Source of the DNA: an uncultured Flavobacteriales bacterium
GTDB lineage: Bacteria; Bacteroidota; Bacteroidia; Flavobacteriales_D; Sanyastnellaceae
NCBI GenBank assembly: GCA_937967465.1
Contig: CALBSW010000099.1
Coordinates: 1-52,979 of the forward strand
Direction of reading: 5' to 3'
DNA: 52,979 nucleotides
The notes beneath the pieces are model-generated. The model did not search any database. It had not been told where the DNA came from and saw nothing but the letters and a program-made list of their open reading frames with translations. The translations under genes were made by a program, and so were the position numbers. Positions 31,425 through 39,936 of this stretch are shown piece by piece (the first letter of the stretch is position 1; each line of letters starts with the position of its first letter).

Positions 31425-33059
31425 ATGGTTCCCTGCAACCTCAGCGCCCATCGCTCCGTAGGCTCTTCCATGGCCCTGCGCGCGTTCTTTCTCGGATGGT
31501 TTCTGACCGGCTTCCTCGCCACCGGACTCCACGTGAACGCCCAATGCCCCCAGTTCGCGGGCACCGAAGCCATCGCCGCCCTCCCGGCGACCGCCAGCAC
31601 GCCCCACTGGTTCCAGTGCATTCCCAGTGTCACGGCTTCCCCAGCTCCCTTCACCTTTGAGCTGACCGCCCTGCCCGCGACGCACACTGGCGTCGAAGTG
31701 AATTGGGGAGATGGGTCGGCGCCGGAATTCATCGGCAGCTGGAATGGCACCACCCCCATTTCGCACACCTACTCCCCGGACGAGTGGCAGACGTATGACA
31801 TCACGGTGACCACGAATGCCTGCCCCGCAGGCGCCACGGGCATCCTCGTGTACGAGCCGGAGACCCCCGGCGCCGGCTTGGTCTATGCCGACAACAACGG
31901 CGGCTGCGCTCCTTTCGAGGGGTTGCCCAAAATTGACATCAACCTCGCATTCTCCCCCACCTGGAGCTTCAGCCTCGATTGGGGCGATGGATCCTTGCCG
32001 GACACCTTCACCATGGAGGACGTCCTCAGCGATCCGCAGTACGACACGCTGCGCTTCACCTCCAGTGCAGGCGATGAGATCTACCGCATCCTGGGCACCT
32101 CGCACACCTACGAATCCGGCATCTGCACCACCGGCAACTGCGACCACAACCTGACCCTGACGTATTCCAATTACTGCTCCGTCCGAGGGGCCACGACCCC
32201 CTTTGTGCCGGGCGGCAGCATTGTGGGAACGGGGTACAAGCAGGCCACCCTCACAGATGCCTTCCTCACCTGGGACCGGGATGAAGCAGAAATTGATGTC
32301 GACGATCCCGTGGTGTGCTGGCCAAACAACGAAACCGTGGTCAGCAACGCGGCCTGTGCCAATTGCTGTTCGGCATCCAGTGGCAACAACCTCGCGGGAA
32401 ACGGCACGGTTCGCACCGAGAAATGGGATTTTGGCGGGGCCGACTACATCGGCAGTGGGCCCGATCCGACGGATTGGATCGACTGGAATGAAGACTGCAA
32501 CAGCGATCAATTCCACGCCCTCAGCTTCCCGTCCCCCGGCACCTACACCGTGACGCTGTACACGCAGAACCACTGCGGCATCGACACCACCACAGCCGAG
32601 ATCATGGTCACCCCGCCGCCCACTGTGACGGCGACGGGCGACGTCACCACCCTGTGTCCGGGAGAACCCTTCCAATTCGAGACGGTCGGGTGGAGCGCCG
32701 CCCCCCCCTTGACAGCGGGTGACCTCAGTTTCAACTTTTCCTACGGCGACGGCCCCTTCTCCATCACCATCGCCATGGAGAATGGCTTGATTCCGTTTGA
32801 AAACATCCCTTCGCAACCCGGGCACGTCTACAGCGGCGCCGGCATGTACGATGCCACCGTGCAGGTCTTCCCTACGGCCGCCCCAACCTGCCTCGGTGCG
32901 GCCATGGTGCCCGTCACGGTGCTGACCCCGCCGGTCGCCGATTTCTCTCTGCCGCCGGATGCCTGTGCGGAAACCGCATCCGTCCAACCCATCGATGCCT
33001 CCACCGATGCCATCGACTACAGCTGGACCCTCGCCGGCATCGGAGAAATCGCCACGTAG
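31425..33059 (+). CDS. PKD-repeat type IX secretion substrate, N-terminal fragment ending at an in-frame TAG
   Basis: First 544 codons of a very large secreted protein. A signal peptide (ALRAFFLGWFLTGFLATGLHVNAQ) is followed by PKD-like repeats: VNWGDGSAPEF, FSLDWGDGSLPDTF, KWDFGGADYIG and FNFSYGDGPF, with a Cys-rich insert (ACANCCSASSG). The frame stops at TAG 33057-33059 in the middle of a PKD repeat (DYSWTLAGIGEIAT) and continues open in the same frame for 1103 more codons. ATG 31425 follows a TACTTTC box by 5 bases; ATG 31470 gives a shorter signal peptide. Alone, this fragment has no sorting domain and could not be anchored by type IX secretion. Confidence 0.85.
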   Translation: MVPCNLSAHRSVGSSMALRAFFLGWFLTGFLATGLHVNAQCPQFAGTEAIAALPATASTPHWFQCIPSVTASPAPFTFELTALPATHTGVEVNWGDGSAPEFIGSWNGTTPISHTYSPDEWQTYDITVTTNACPAGATGILVYEPETPGAGLVYADNNGGCAPFEGLPKIDINLAFSPTWSFSLDWGDGSLPDTFTMEDVLSDPQYDTLRFTSSAGDEIYRILGTSHTYESGICTTGNCDHNLTLTYSNYCSVRGATTPFVPGGSIVGTGYKQATLTDAFLTWDRDEAEIDVDDPVVCWPNNETVVSNAACANCCSASSGNNLAGNGTVRTEKWDFGGADYIGSGPDPTDWIDWNEDCNSDQFHALSFPSPGTYTVTLYTQNHCGIDTTTAEIMVTPPPTVTATGDVTTLCPGEPFQFETVGWSAAPPLTAGDLSFNFSYGDGPFSITIAMENGLIPFENIPSQPGHVYSGAGMYDATVQVFPTAAPTCLGAAMVPVTVLTPPVADFSLPPDACAETASVQPIDASTDAIDYSWTLAGIGEIAT

Positions 33060-33080
33060 GATGCCCCCCCACCGGTCAAC

Positions 33081-36000
33081 TTGACGGGGCCAGGGAATTT
33101 CACATTCACCCTCGACGTGGTGTCCGCCAACGGATGCTCGGACTCCCGCAGCCGAACCTTCACCCTGGCCGACATCCCTGATGCCGACTTCGCCGTGGCA
33201 GATGCCTGCCTCGGCATCCCGACCGTCCTGGACGGCACGACCTCCACCACGAATGTCTCGCTCGGCGGTGGCATCGTGGACTACGCGTGGACGCTGGAGG
33301 ATGGCACGGCTTTGAGTGGCGCCACACAGAGCTTGGAGTACACCGATCCGGGACCGCAAATGGTGGAGCTCGTGGTGACCACTGCAGCAGGGTGTTCCGA
33401 CACCCTCGCGCAAGGATTCACCATCCTTCCCCGGCCCGCTGTGCAGCTTCTCGACAGTGACACGCTCGGATGCAGCCCCCTGTCCTTGTCCCTGCAGGCG
33501 GTGGACACCACCGGCAATGTGGTTCCGGCCAACTTCACATGGGACTACGGCCACGGGTCGGCCGATGGTCCCGACGCGGACGGATCGCACACCTGGCCGC
33601 CCAACAACGGCGAAGACACCGTCTATTACGCCGTCACCGTAGAAGCCGGATTGGGCGGGTGCGCCAGTTCCGCAGACCTGCAAGTGGCCGTGGCGCCATC
33701 GCCCTTCGTGCAAACCGACGGGGGCGAAGTCTGCAGCGGCTCGGCTTTCTCGTTCGAGGGCAGCGCCTTCAATGGGGGCGACAACCCGGAGTGGTTCTGG
33801 GAAGTGGACGAAGTGTGGTCTGAATTCGGGCAAGACTACGGGACGATCACGAGCGACTTTGAAGGGTTCAATTACACCTTCATCAACCCTGGAATCGCCA
33901 CGGATACAGTGTCCATCGCCTTCAGCGTCACCCGCTCCAACGGCTGCACCGCCATGGACGAAGCCACCCTGCTCGTCCGCCCCTCCTTTGCCCCCTTCGT
34001 CGAGATGGAAGAGGGCTGCACGCCATTGGCTGTGGAGACCCCATCGCAGGTCGCCCTCAGCGTCAACTGGGACTTCGGCGATCCGGCCAACCCCGATCCG
34101 CCCGGCGCCACCGGCCACCTGTACACCGATCCAGGCACCTACACCGTCGTGGGCTCCGGCATCAGCGTCTTTGGCTGTGCCGGATCGGATTCCACCACGG
34201 TGACGGTCCATCCCACACCCACGCCCAGCATCTTCGCTGAAGACGTTCTGTGCGCCCCCGAACCCGCCCAACCCATGCGGTCCGATTCCCTCACCGATGG
34301 CGCCACTTCTTGGAGCCTGCAGGTGGACCTCGGCACCACATATCCTTGGAATGGCGCCAGCGACACCACAGTGGCTTTGTCTCCGGGCACGCACTTGCTG
34401 ACCGTGATCGCGACCAGCGACGAGGGGTGTACTGCAGAATCCAGCACCACCGTTCTCGTGCAGGATGAAGTCTCCGCGGACTTTGCGCTGCCTGAGGACG
34501 GATGCAGTCCCGTGGGCTTCGCGGTGAACGCCATCGCATACCCCGCATCGGCCCTCGCGCAGTGGACCGTGGACACCCCATTCGGCACGGACACCCTGTC
34601 CACTCCGACGCCCTCCGCTCCAGATTGGATCGCCACCTCGGATACCACGGCCTATGTCGTGACCCTCGACGTGGTCGACCCCTTGACAGGATGCACGGCG
34701 ACCCACACGGATTCGATCGCCGTGTTCCCCCAACCTGTGGGCGAGTTGGTGGTCGACGGACTTTCCGGGTGCGATGTGGTGGCCACCTTGTCCTATACCG
34801 GTGATGCCGACACGTACATCTGGAACGTGGGCGACCCCTTCAATCCCGATCCGGAAACCACCACGACCGGCACCCTGTCCCACGCCTATCCCAACCCCCT
34901 CGGTACGGGCTACATCGCAACGGCCACGGTGCAAACCGCCATCGGTGGGTGCACGGACATGGACGAGGTGAGCTTTGAGATTCCCGCCATCGTGTCTGCC
35001 GAGATGGCGCTGCCCGACACGCTGTGTCTCGGTGAGGTCCTGGCCCTCGACAACCAATCCACCGGCGTGCCACTCGACCTCGGGACCGCCTTTGGTTCAT
35101 GGACCTGGACAGTGGCAGGGGACACCCTGGTCGGCTTTGAGCCCATCCTGCCGCCGACCGATACGGGCATGGTCGATGCCGGACCCCAATCCAATGCCAT
35201 TCTCCCGATCACCCTGTCCATCGTCCATCCGGAAAGCGGATGCACCGATGCGGTGAGTGCGGACATCGTGGTGCTCGGCACACCCGCGGCGAGCTTCATC
35301 GCCACCCCAGACCTCCTGCTGGAGGCCCCGTACACGACCAACATCGTGGACCTGAATCAACTGCCCATTGGCGCCACGGCCACATGGAGTGTCACAGGGG
35401 AAGGGGCCTACGACGCCGCGACCGGTTCCGTGACCTGGCCTGACGATGCGTGGGGCACGCACACCGTCACCGTGGCACTGGACAACTTTGGATGTGGGGA
35501 CACCTTCTCGCAGGACGTCCTGCTGATTCCGCCCCCACCCTCCATCGAATTCGAAGGCGACACCACGTCCTGCGCGCCCCTTCAAGCCGCCTTCACTCCG
35601 GACATCACGGGCGTTGTGGACAGCTTGGTCTGGACCTTTGGCAACGGGACGACCCGAACCGTCACCGACCAAGTGGGCGACCCCATCGGATACGGCTACT
35701 TCGATCCAGGAACGTTCACCGTCGGTGTCACCGCATACGGCCCCGGGGGCAATGCAGTGGCCGAAACCCACACGGTGGTGGTCCTGGACCAAGTCAATGC
35801 CGGTTTCTCCATGTTCCCCTCGGAATGCGTGGAGGTGGGCGATGTCATCGAATTCACCCCCAACCTCAGCTACGAGGATGCCATCTACACCTGGACCTTT
35901 GGGGACGGAGCAGAACAGGTGCTGCCCGGTGGAGACATCGTGACCCACACCTATGACGAGGCCGGCAGCCTGCTGGTGAACCTCACCATCGAAAACGCCC

Positions 36001-36371
36001 TGTGCATCGACAGCACCCAACGCACCGCCTGCATCATTGAATTCCAAGGCGGCAGCGTGGGGGTCCCGACGGCCTTCACCCCCACCTTCGGCGGAGACGG
36101 CACTGGGGCGCAGGCCTACGCCGACGACGACCTCCGGGACAACGACATCTTCTTCCCCCAGCTGCGGGGCAACCCCATCGCGTACAGCTTCACCATCTAC
36201 AACCGGTGGGGAGAACAAATCTTTCATACGGCCGACCCCGGTGTGGGGTGGAATGGCCATTTCCAAGGCAAGCTCTGCAAGCAGGACGTCTACGTCTGGC
36301 GCGTGGCTGCCGTCTTCCTGGACGGCACCTCTGTGGAGCAAGCTGGTGACGTCACCCTGATCCGCCGATGA
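33081..36371 (+). CDS. PKD-repeat type IX secretion substrate, C-terminal part with CHU_C sorting domain
   Basis: Continuation, in the same frame, of the gene interrupted at 33057; the frame is open from 33060 and the first possible start is TTG 33081. Many more PKD-type repeats follow (TWDYGHGSADG, NWDFGDPANPDP, IWNVGDPFNPDP, VWTFGNGTTRTV, YTWTFGDGAEQVLPGG). The last 100 residues are a gliding-motility-associated type B sorting domain: GVPTAFTPTFGGDG, DNDIFFPQLRG, SFTIYNRWGEQIFHT, GWNGHFQGKLCKQDVYVWRV, ending GDVTLIRR. It has no signal peptide of its own, so it can reach the surface only if the TAG is read through or is a sequence error. The stop overlaps the PorP/SprF start by 4 bases. Confidence 0.85.
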   Translation: MTGPGNFTFTLDVVSANGCSDSRSRTFTLADIPDADFAVADACLGIPTVLDGTTSTTNVSLGGGIVDYAWTLEDGTALSGATQSLEYTDPGPQMVELVVTTAAGCSDTLAQGFTILPRPAVQLLDSDTLGCSPLSLSLQAVDTTGNVVPANFTWDYGHGSADGPDADGSHTWPPNNGEDTVYYAVTVEAGLGGCASSADLQVAVAPSPFVQTDGGEVCSGSAFSFEGSAFNGGDNPEWFWEVDEVWSEFGQDYGTITSDFEGFNYTFINPGIATDTVSIAFSVTRSNGCTAMDEATLLVRPSFAPFVEMEEGCTPLAVETPSQVALSVNWDFGDPANPDPPGATGHLYTDPGTYTVVGSGISVFGCAGSDSTTVTVHPTPTPSIFAEDVLCAPEPAQPMRSDSLTDGATSWSLQVDLGTTYPWNGASDTTVALSPGTHLLTVIATSDEGCTAESSTTVLVQDEVSADFALPEDGCSPVGFAVNAIAYPASALAQWTVDTPFGTDTLSTPTPSAPDWIATSDTTAYVVTLDVVDPLTGCTATHTDSIAVFPQPVGELVVDGLSGCDVVATLSYTGDADTYIWNVGDPFNPDPETTTTGTLSHAYPNPLGTGYIATATVQTAIGGCTDMDEVSFEIPAIVSAEMALPDTLCLGEVLALDNQSTGVPLDLGTAFGSWTWTVAGDTLVGFEPILPPTDTGMVDAGPQSNAILPITLSIVHPESGCTDAVSADIVVLGTPAASFIATPDLLLEAPYTTNIVDLNQLPIGATATWSVTGEGAYDAATGSVTWPDDAWGTHTVTVALDNFGCGDTFSQDVLLIPPPPSIEFEGDTTSCAPLQAAFTPDITGVVDSLVWTFGNGTTRTVTDQVGDPIGYGYFDPGTFTVGVTAYGPGGNAVAETHTVVVLDQVNAGFSMFPSECVEVGDVIEFTPNLSYEDAIYTWTFGDGAEQVLPGGDIVTHTYDEAGSLLVNLTIENALCIDSTQRTACIIEFQGGSVGVPTAFTPTFGGDGTGAQAYADDDLRDNDIFFPQLRGNPIAYSFTIYNRWGEQIFHTADPGVGWNGHFQGKLCKQDVYVWRVAAVFLDGTSVEQAGDVTLIRR

Positions 36372-37408
36372 ACGCCTTCCGCTCCCTCCTCCCCTGCCTC
36401 GGTGTGGCCGCGGTGCTCTTGTTCGGCACTGCCGATGGCCTGCGTGCACAAGACCCCCAGCTCACCCAGTTCTACGCTGCGGCACCGCACTTGAATCCGG
36501 CGTTTGCCGGTGGCACCCTCGAAAACCGGGTGGCCTTCCACTACCGCAACCAGTGGCCGGGACTGCCAGGGCGGTTTGTGTCCTACGGCGCTTCGTACGA
36601 CGTGTTCATCCCCAAGATCAACAGCGGGCTCGGCGTCATTTTCTCATCCGACGAAGCCGGCACAGGTGGACTCGGATCGAGCTCCTTTGCTTTCCAATAC
36701 AGCTACGAAGTGCCCCTCAACGACAAGCTGTCCTTCCGACCGGGCCTGCAACTGGGGTGGAGCAGCCGCGGCCTGCTGAATTGGCAGGACCTCACATTTG
36801 GCGACCAGATCAACCGGGGCGTGACCGATGGCGGAGCCGCCTCTTCTCTCGAAGGGCTGGCCAATTTCCAGTTGGTCAAGAACTTCTTTGACGTCGGCGC
36901 CGGGGGCGTCCTGTACAGCAAGCGATTCTGGCTCGGATTGAGCGGCCGTCACTTGAACATGCCGTCCGAAAGCTTGACGGACGCCACCACCGCGCCCGTG
37001 CCCATCTGGTTCAGCGCACACAGCGGCGTGCGGATTCCCACCATGAGGGGACCGGGACGTGCCGATCAGGACATCCTCATTGCTGCCGGCTACCGGAGTC
37101 AAGGCGGGTTCGATCAAATGGACTTCGGAATCAGCTTCGACAGCCCTTTCCTGACCTATGGCATCTCCTACCGGCAGATTCTGATGAAGCAAGCCCCGGA
37201 CGGTGCACCCAACCACGACGCCATTTCCCTGTTGCTCGGCTTGACGGAGGAGCACTTCCGCGTGGGATACAGTTACGACATCACGGTATCGAGCCTCGGT
37301 TGGGGCATCACCGATGGCGCGCATGAGCTGACGTTGAGTTACATCTGGAAGACCCCGAGTCACTTGCGCAGCCGGCCACACCGCGTGTTGCCCTGCGCCC
37401 AATTCTGA
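36368..37408 (+). CDS. PorP/SprF-family type IX secretion-associated outer-membrane protein
   Basis: 346 residues. Signal peptide CLGVAAVLLFGTADGLRAQ, then the family opening DPQLTQFYAAAPHLNPAFAGG, NRVAFHYRNQWPGLPG, YDVFIPKINSGLGVIFSSDEAG, and the C-terminal YDITVSSLGWGITDGAHELTLSYIW with the usual basic tail ending LPCAQF. In Bacteroidota such genes follow the large substrate they help to attach or secrete, as here: SprF with SprB is the model. The start overlaps the adhesin stop by 4 bases. It converges on murB with only 6 bases between stops. Confidence 0.93.
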   Translation: MNAFRSLLPCLGVAAVLLFGTADGLRAQDPQLTQFYAAAPHLNPAFAGGTLENRVAFHYRNQWPGLPGRFVSYGASYDVFIPKINSGLGVIFSSDEAGTGGLGSSSFAFQYSYEVPLNDKLSFRPGLQLGWSSRGLLNWQDLTFGDQINRGVTDGGAASSLEGLANFQLVKNFFDVGAGGVLYSKRFWLGLSGRHLNMPSESLTDATTAPVPIWFSAHSGVRIPTMRGPGRADQDILIAAGYRSQGGFDQMDFGISFDSPFLTYGISYRQILMKQAPDGAPNHDAISLLLGLTEEHFRVGYSYDITVSSLGWGITDGAHELTLSYIWKTPSHLRSRPHRVLPCAQF

Positions 37409-37414
37409 GGAGGC

Positions 37415-38434
37415 TCAGAGTGGCAACACGTTGACCTCCCGTTCGAGGGAGACCCCAAACTTGGACTGGACGTCTGCCTGGATGTCCCGAGACAGCTGAA
37501 GCAAGTCCGCTCCTGTCGCGCCGCCACGGTGGACCAGCACGAGCGCCTGACGGTCGTGGACCCCATGGGTGCCGCGGTCGTGGCCTTTCCAGCCCGCTTG
37601 GTCGATCAACCACCCTGCGGCGACCTTGACTCCGCCTGGCGCCGGGTAATTCGGCACATCCGCGTGCTGGGCCTGCAAAGCAGAGAACGCCGCTTCGCTC
37701 AGGACAGGGTTCTTGAAGAAACTGCCGGCATTGCCCAGGACCGCAGGGTCGGGCAGCTTGCTCTGGCGAATGCGGATGACCGCCTGCGACACGTCCAGCG
37801 GACTCGGTGAGGCCACGCCCATGGCATCGAGCTCACTGCGGATGGCCCCGTATTCGAGCCGCAGGTCGGGCGTGCGGGACAACCGGTAGGTCACATGGGT
37901 GATGACGTAAGCGCCTTTGAGCGCGCGCTTGAAGATGCTCTCGCGGTATCCGAATTCGCAATCCGCATGGAGAAAGGTCCGGGCCTCTCCCGTGTCGGTG
38001 GCGATGGCCTCGAGCGAATGAAAACGCGCCTCCACCTCGAGGCCGTACGCTCCAATGTTCTGCATGGGGCTCGCCCCCACGCTGCCGGGAATGAGACTGA
38101 GGTTCTCCATGCCATACCAGCCCTTGGCCAGCGTGGCTTGCACGAAACCGTGCCAGCTTTCCCCTGCCCCCACCCGCACGTACAGGTCATCGCCCTCCTC
38201 GCGCACCAGCTCCAGGCCCGCAATCCGGTTGTGGAGCACCAGGCCGTCGAGATCCCGGGTCAAGAGGACATTGCTCCCACCGCCGAGGACGGTCAACGCC
38301 AGTCCTTCACGCCGAGAAAAGCCCAAGGCTTCCTGAACCTCTTCCACCGAGGTGCATGGGGCGAGCCACTCCGCCCTTGCAGGCAGACCGAAGGTGGTCA
38401 GGGGGGCCAAGTCGGCGTTGGAGAGGTGGGCCAT
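37415..38434 (-). CDS. murB: UDP-N-acetylenolpyruvoylglucosamine reductase MurB
   Basis: Reduces UDP-GlcNAc-enolpyruvate to UDP-MurNAc with NADPH and FAD in peptidoglycan synthesis. 339 residues. FAD-binding FSRREGLALTVLGGGSNVLL, the LSLIPGSVGASPMQNIGAYG signature, FGYRESIFKRAL and the catalytic Ser of VLGNAGSFFKNPV are present. The Y-containing loop and the C-terminal REVNVLPL match the E. coli-like class I. It is the second gene of a two-gene minus-strand unit, 26 bases after the small gene at 38461. Confidence 0.96.
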   Translation of the reverse strand: MAHLSNADLAPLTTFGLPARAEWLAPCTSVEEVQEALGFSRREGLALTVLGGGSNVLLTRDLDGLVLHNRIAGLELVREEGDDLYVRVGAGESWHGFVQATLAKGWYGMENLSLIPGSVGASPMQNIGAYGLEVEARFHSLEAIATDTGEARTFLHADCEFGYRESIFKRALKGAYVITHVTYRLSRTPDLRLEYGAIRSELDAMGVASPSPLDVSQAVIRIRQSKLPDPAVLGNAGSFFKNPVLSEAAFSALQAQHADVPNYPAPGGVKVAAGWLIDQAGWKGHDRGTHGVHDRQALVLVHRGGATGADLLQLSRDIQADVQSKFGVSLEREVNVLPL

Positions 38435-38460
38435 GTTTCAAAGGAACGGTCCGCCGGACC

Positions 38461-38724
38461 TCATCCGATGCGGGGAGTCGCTGCCATGTCCACGAGGCGC
38501 CGCTCATATTCCGCCAACGTCAATTCCAACAGCTGTCCCGCTGCCGCTCCCTCCAGCAAATCCGAAATCCGCAGTCGGTCTGCGAACGTGGCCGCCTTCA
38601 GTTCGTGGACGGCGTGTCGCGTGCCGATTCGCTGGTGCTCCAGCAGCTGATCCGGCGCCGTCAAGGCGTAAAGGGAACCCCCATCCGGGGTACAAAACCA
38701 GCGGGGGGAAAAGGGGTCCTGCAT
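38461..38724 (-). CDS. Small protein of unknown function upstream of murB
   Basis: 87 residues: MQDPFSPRWFCTPDGGSLYA, then a long amphipathic helical region (DQLLEHQRIGTRHAVHELKAATFADRLRISDLLE) and LELTLAEYERRLVDMAATPRIG. Soluble, no signal peptide, no family that I recognise. That it is a real gene is supported by a TAATTTTC -7 box 4 bases before its ATG, the same layout as other genes here, and by its place 26 bases before murB on the same strand. Confidence 0.65.
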   Translation of the reverse strand: MQDPFSPRWFCTPDGGSLYALTAPDQLLEHQRIGTRHAVHELKAATFADRLRISDLLEGAAAGQLLELTLAEYERRLVDMAATPRIG

Positions 38725-38728
38725 GGGC

Positions 38729-38736
38729 GAAAATTA
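38729..38736 (-). promoter_or_regulatory. Putative -7 element of the small gene and murB
   Basis: TAATTTTC on the minus strand, one mismatch to TAnnTTTG, 4 bases before ATG 38724. Confidence 0.5.
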
Positions 38737-38773
38737 ACCCCGGAGTCGCGGCGGATTTTCGGAACTTCCAATC

Positions 38774-39331
38774 ATGTCCATGTGCCCGCTCCCTTCCCGA
38801 ATGTCTTGGCCAGCTCTGGTCTGGCTCCTCATGTTGGCCACCATGTCCAACCACGTCATGGGGCAAGACGACAACCGAGGGTATCGCGTGGCGGTGGGCG
38901 ACCCGGTGCCCCCCTTCGAACTCACCGACCTCGAAGGGAAGGTCTGGTCCAATGCCGACCTGCTCGGCTCGGTCTACATCCTCCAATTCACCGCCTCGTG
39001 GTGCAGTGTCTGCCGCAAGGAAATGCCGCATTTGGAAGAACGCGTTTGGCAGCACTTCCGCAGCCGAGGACTGCAACTGCTGGGGGTGGACCTCGACGAG
39101 CCCGCAAACAAGGTGCAGCGCCTCGTAGACGACACCGGCATCACCTACCCTGTCTGCCTCGACCCCGGTGGCGCGTTGTTTGCCGACATCACCCTGCCCA
39201 AAGCCGGCGTGACCCGAAATGTGGTCGTTGACACGGAAGGAAACATCGCCTTCCTGACCCGGTTGTTCGATGAGGCGGAGTTCAATGCCATGATCGACGC
39301 CGTGGACACCTTGCTGAATTCAACCCGATGA
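38774..39331 (+). CDS. TlpA-like thioredoxin-fold protein
   Basis: 185 residues. A signal sequence (MSWPALVWLLMLATMSNHVMGQ) sends it to the periplasm. The AhpC/TSA-TlpA fold shows VGDPVPPFELTDLEGKVWSNADL, ILQFTASWC77-SV-C80-RKEMPHLEE with the redox-active Cys pair, LLGVDLDEP and the cis-Pro region AGVTRNVVVDTEGNI (the expected Pro is replaced, TRN). It probably reduces or oxidises thiols outside the inner membrane. First gene of a run TlpA-TPR-AddB with 4-base overlaps. Confidence 0.88.
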   Translation: MSMCPLPSRMSWPALVWLLMLATMSNHVMGQDDNRGYRVAVGDPVPPFELTDLEGKVWSNADLLGSVYILQFTASWCSVCRKEMPHLEERVWQHFRSRGLQLLGVDLDEPANKVQRLVDDTGITYPVCLDPGGALFADITLPKAGVTRNVVVDTEGNIAFLTRLFDEAEFNAMIDAVDTLLNSTR

Positions 39332-39936
39332 ACCCGAAGGAACTTCGCCAACGCGCCGAAGCGCTGTACCAATCTGGAGAATGGGCCCCGGCCCTCACCG
39401 CCTTTGACGCCCTGCTCGAAAACGGCACCCGAGACGGAGACCTGTTGCACGACCGGGCCGTCTGCATCTTCCAGCTGGGTCGCAAAAAGGAGGCCCTCGA
39501 ACAACTCGACGCCGCCGTCGAACTCGAACCGGACAACCCCTATCGGTATGCCTCCCGCGCTTGGATCCGCGCCGCACTGAAAGATGTGGATGGGGCCATT
39601 GCCGACTATCGGAAAGCCCTCGAGATCGATCCCGACGACGCCATCACCCTCAACAACCTCGGTCTGCTCGAGGAGCAATACGGCATGCGCAAAGCGGCCC
39701 AGGAGAAGTTCAAGCGGGCCGACACCCTCATGGGCATCCTCAAGGACGCCGGGGTCGACCCGGCTGACGCCGCCGCTGAACCGGCACCCCCGGCTGGGGC
39801 CGCCCCTGCAGAGACGCCTTCGCCGGACGAGACCGCTGCCTCCGGATCCGTCTGGCGGGAAATGAAAGCCGTCTTCACCACCTCCGAGCGCCGGCGGGAA
39901 TTCCTGCGCTTCCTGAAGAACGGCCTCCGCGAATGA
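39328..39936 (+). CDS. TPR-repeat protein
   Basis: 202 residues, cytoplasmic by the lack of a signal peptide. Four tetratricopeptide-like repeats occupy the first 135 residues (ELRQRAEALYQSGEWAPALTAFDALL, HDRAVCIFQLGRKKEALEQL, ASRAWIRAALKDVDGAIADYRKAL, NNLGLLEEQYGMRKAAQEKF). A Pro/Ala-rich linker (AAAEPAPPAGAAPAETP) leads to a basic C-terminal helix (KAVFTTSERRREFLRFLKNGL). Probably a scaffold or adaptor; partner unknown. It overlaps both neighbours by 4 bases. Confidence 0.85.
   Translation: MNPKELRQRAEALYQSGEWAPALTAFDALLENGTRDGDLLHDRAVCIFQLGRKKEALEQLDAAVELEPDNPYRYASRAWIRAALKDVDGAIADYRKALEIDPDDAITLNNLGLLEEQYGMRKAAQEKFKRADTLMGILKDAGVDPADAAAEPAPPAGAAPAETPSPDETAASGSVWREMKAVFTTSERRREFLRFLKNGLRE

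Noticed and set aside
31302..35057. A 1251-residue open frame on the minus strand opposite the PKD protein
   Set aside because: It is a mirror of GC-rich coding sequence: Gly/Val/His-rich with no domain, and the plus-strand frame has a signal peptide, PKD repeats and a sorting domain.
33600..35600. Repeated short PKD segments considered as a DNA-level tandem repeat
   Set aside because: The repeats are similar only at protein level (W-FGD-type motifs); the nucleotide sequences differ.
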